Shown piece after piece: positions 5,836 to 5,891 of a stretch of DNA of 5,891 nt (positions within the stretch are counted from its first letter, which is position 1; each line of letters starts with the position of its first letter). The stretch covers positions 1 through 5,891 of the forward strand of contig QMSU01000075.1 in the NCBI GenBank assembly GCA_003650975.1, written 5' to 3'. This stretch comes from Thermoplasmata archaeon. Lineage in GTDB: Archaea; Thermoplasmatota; E2; UBA202; JdFR-43. A program made the position numbers and the translations under genes. Under the pieces are notes generated by a model. That model saw nothing but the letters and a program-made list of their open reading frames with translations. It searched no databases and was not told the DNA's origin.

Positions 5836-5891
5836 TTTATGAAAATAGAGAAGGGAAAAGAGGAAATGGTGGTCATACACCATACCAGATG

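Noticed and set aside
5866..5883. Inverted repeat ATGGTG/CACCAT with a 6-base loop near the right edge, followed on the minus strand by a pyrimidine-rich run
   Set aside because: It could be a terminator of an upstream minus-strand gene, but the stem is short, the T-run is interrupted by C, and no such gene is visible in the window.

Overview
The window looks like a piece of an archaeal chromosome that encodes cell-surface and secreted proteins. Four large genes each begin with a signal-peptide-like segment, are rich in Ig-like beta domains and carry many N-glycosylation sequons (N-x-S/T). The first gene has a good archaeal TATA box (TTTATATA), with a Shine-Dalgarno only a few bases from the predicted transcription start. 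The fourth gene has a perfect GAGGTGA Shine-Dalgarno. A peptide-degrading heterotroph in Thermoplasmatota or a related euryarchaeal group fits this gene content, but the phylum is an inference and cannot be proven from this window.

Layout. Positions 1-561 (minus) hold the N-terminal 187 codons of a secreted beta-domain protein that runs off the left edge. Positions 562-683 are non-coding and contain that gene's TATA box and a hairpin/T-tract terminator for the next gene. Positions 684-2303 (minus) encode a secreted thioredoxin-fold protein with a CPSC motif, an Ig-like domain and two C-terminal repeats. The gap at 2304-2380 is a divergent promoter region with a perfect 8-bp inverted repeat. 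Positions 2381-3649 (plus) encode a secreted protein made of four Ig-like domains. Six bases separate its stop from the stop of the convergent gene at 3656-5824 (minus), a secreted M14-family zinc carboxypeptidase. That gene ends in the same two-repeat C-terminal module as the thioredoxin-fold protein. Positions 5825-5891 are non-coding as far as visible.

How the parts relate. The thioredoxin-like protein and the M14 peptidase have unrelated N-terminal domains. They share a C-terminal module of about 170 residues: two repeats of about 85 residues, ending exactly in SVW(N/H)GEG and the stop codon. The last repeat is about 69/85 identical between the two proteins, and one 99-bp stretch differs at only 3 bases. 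This suggests an exchangeable C-terminal tag for surface attachment, sorting or substrate binding, and it is the best candidate here for something not well described. Each repeat has one conserved cysteine, which gives a possible but speculative link to the thioredoxin-fold neighbour. The Ig-only protein lacks the module and may be a structural or adhesive surface protein.
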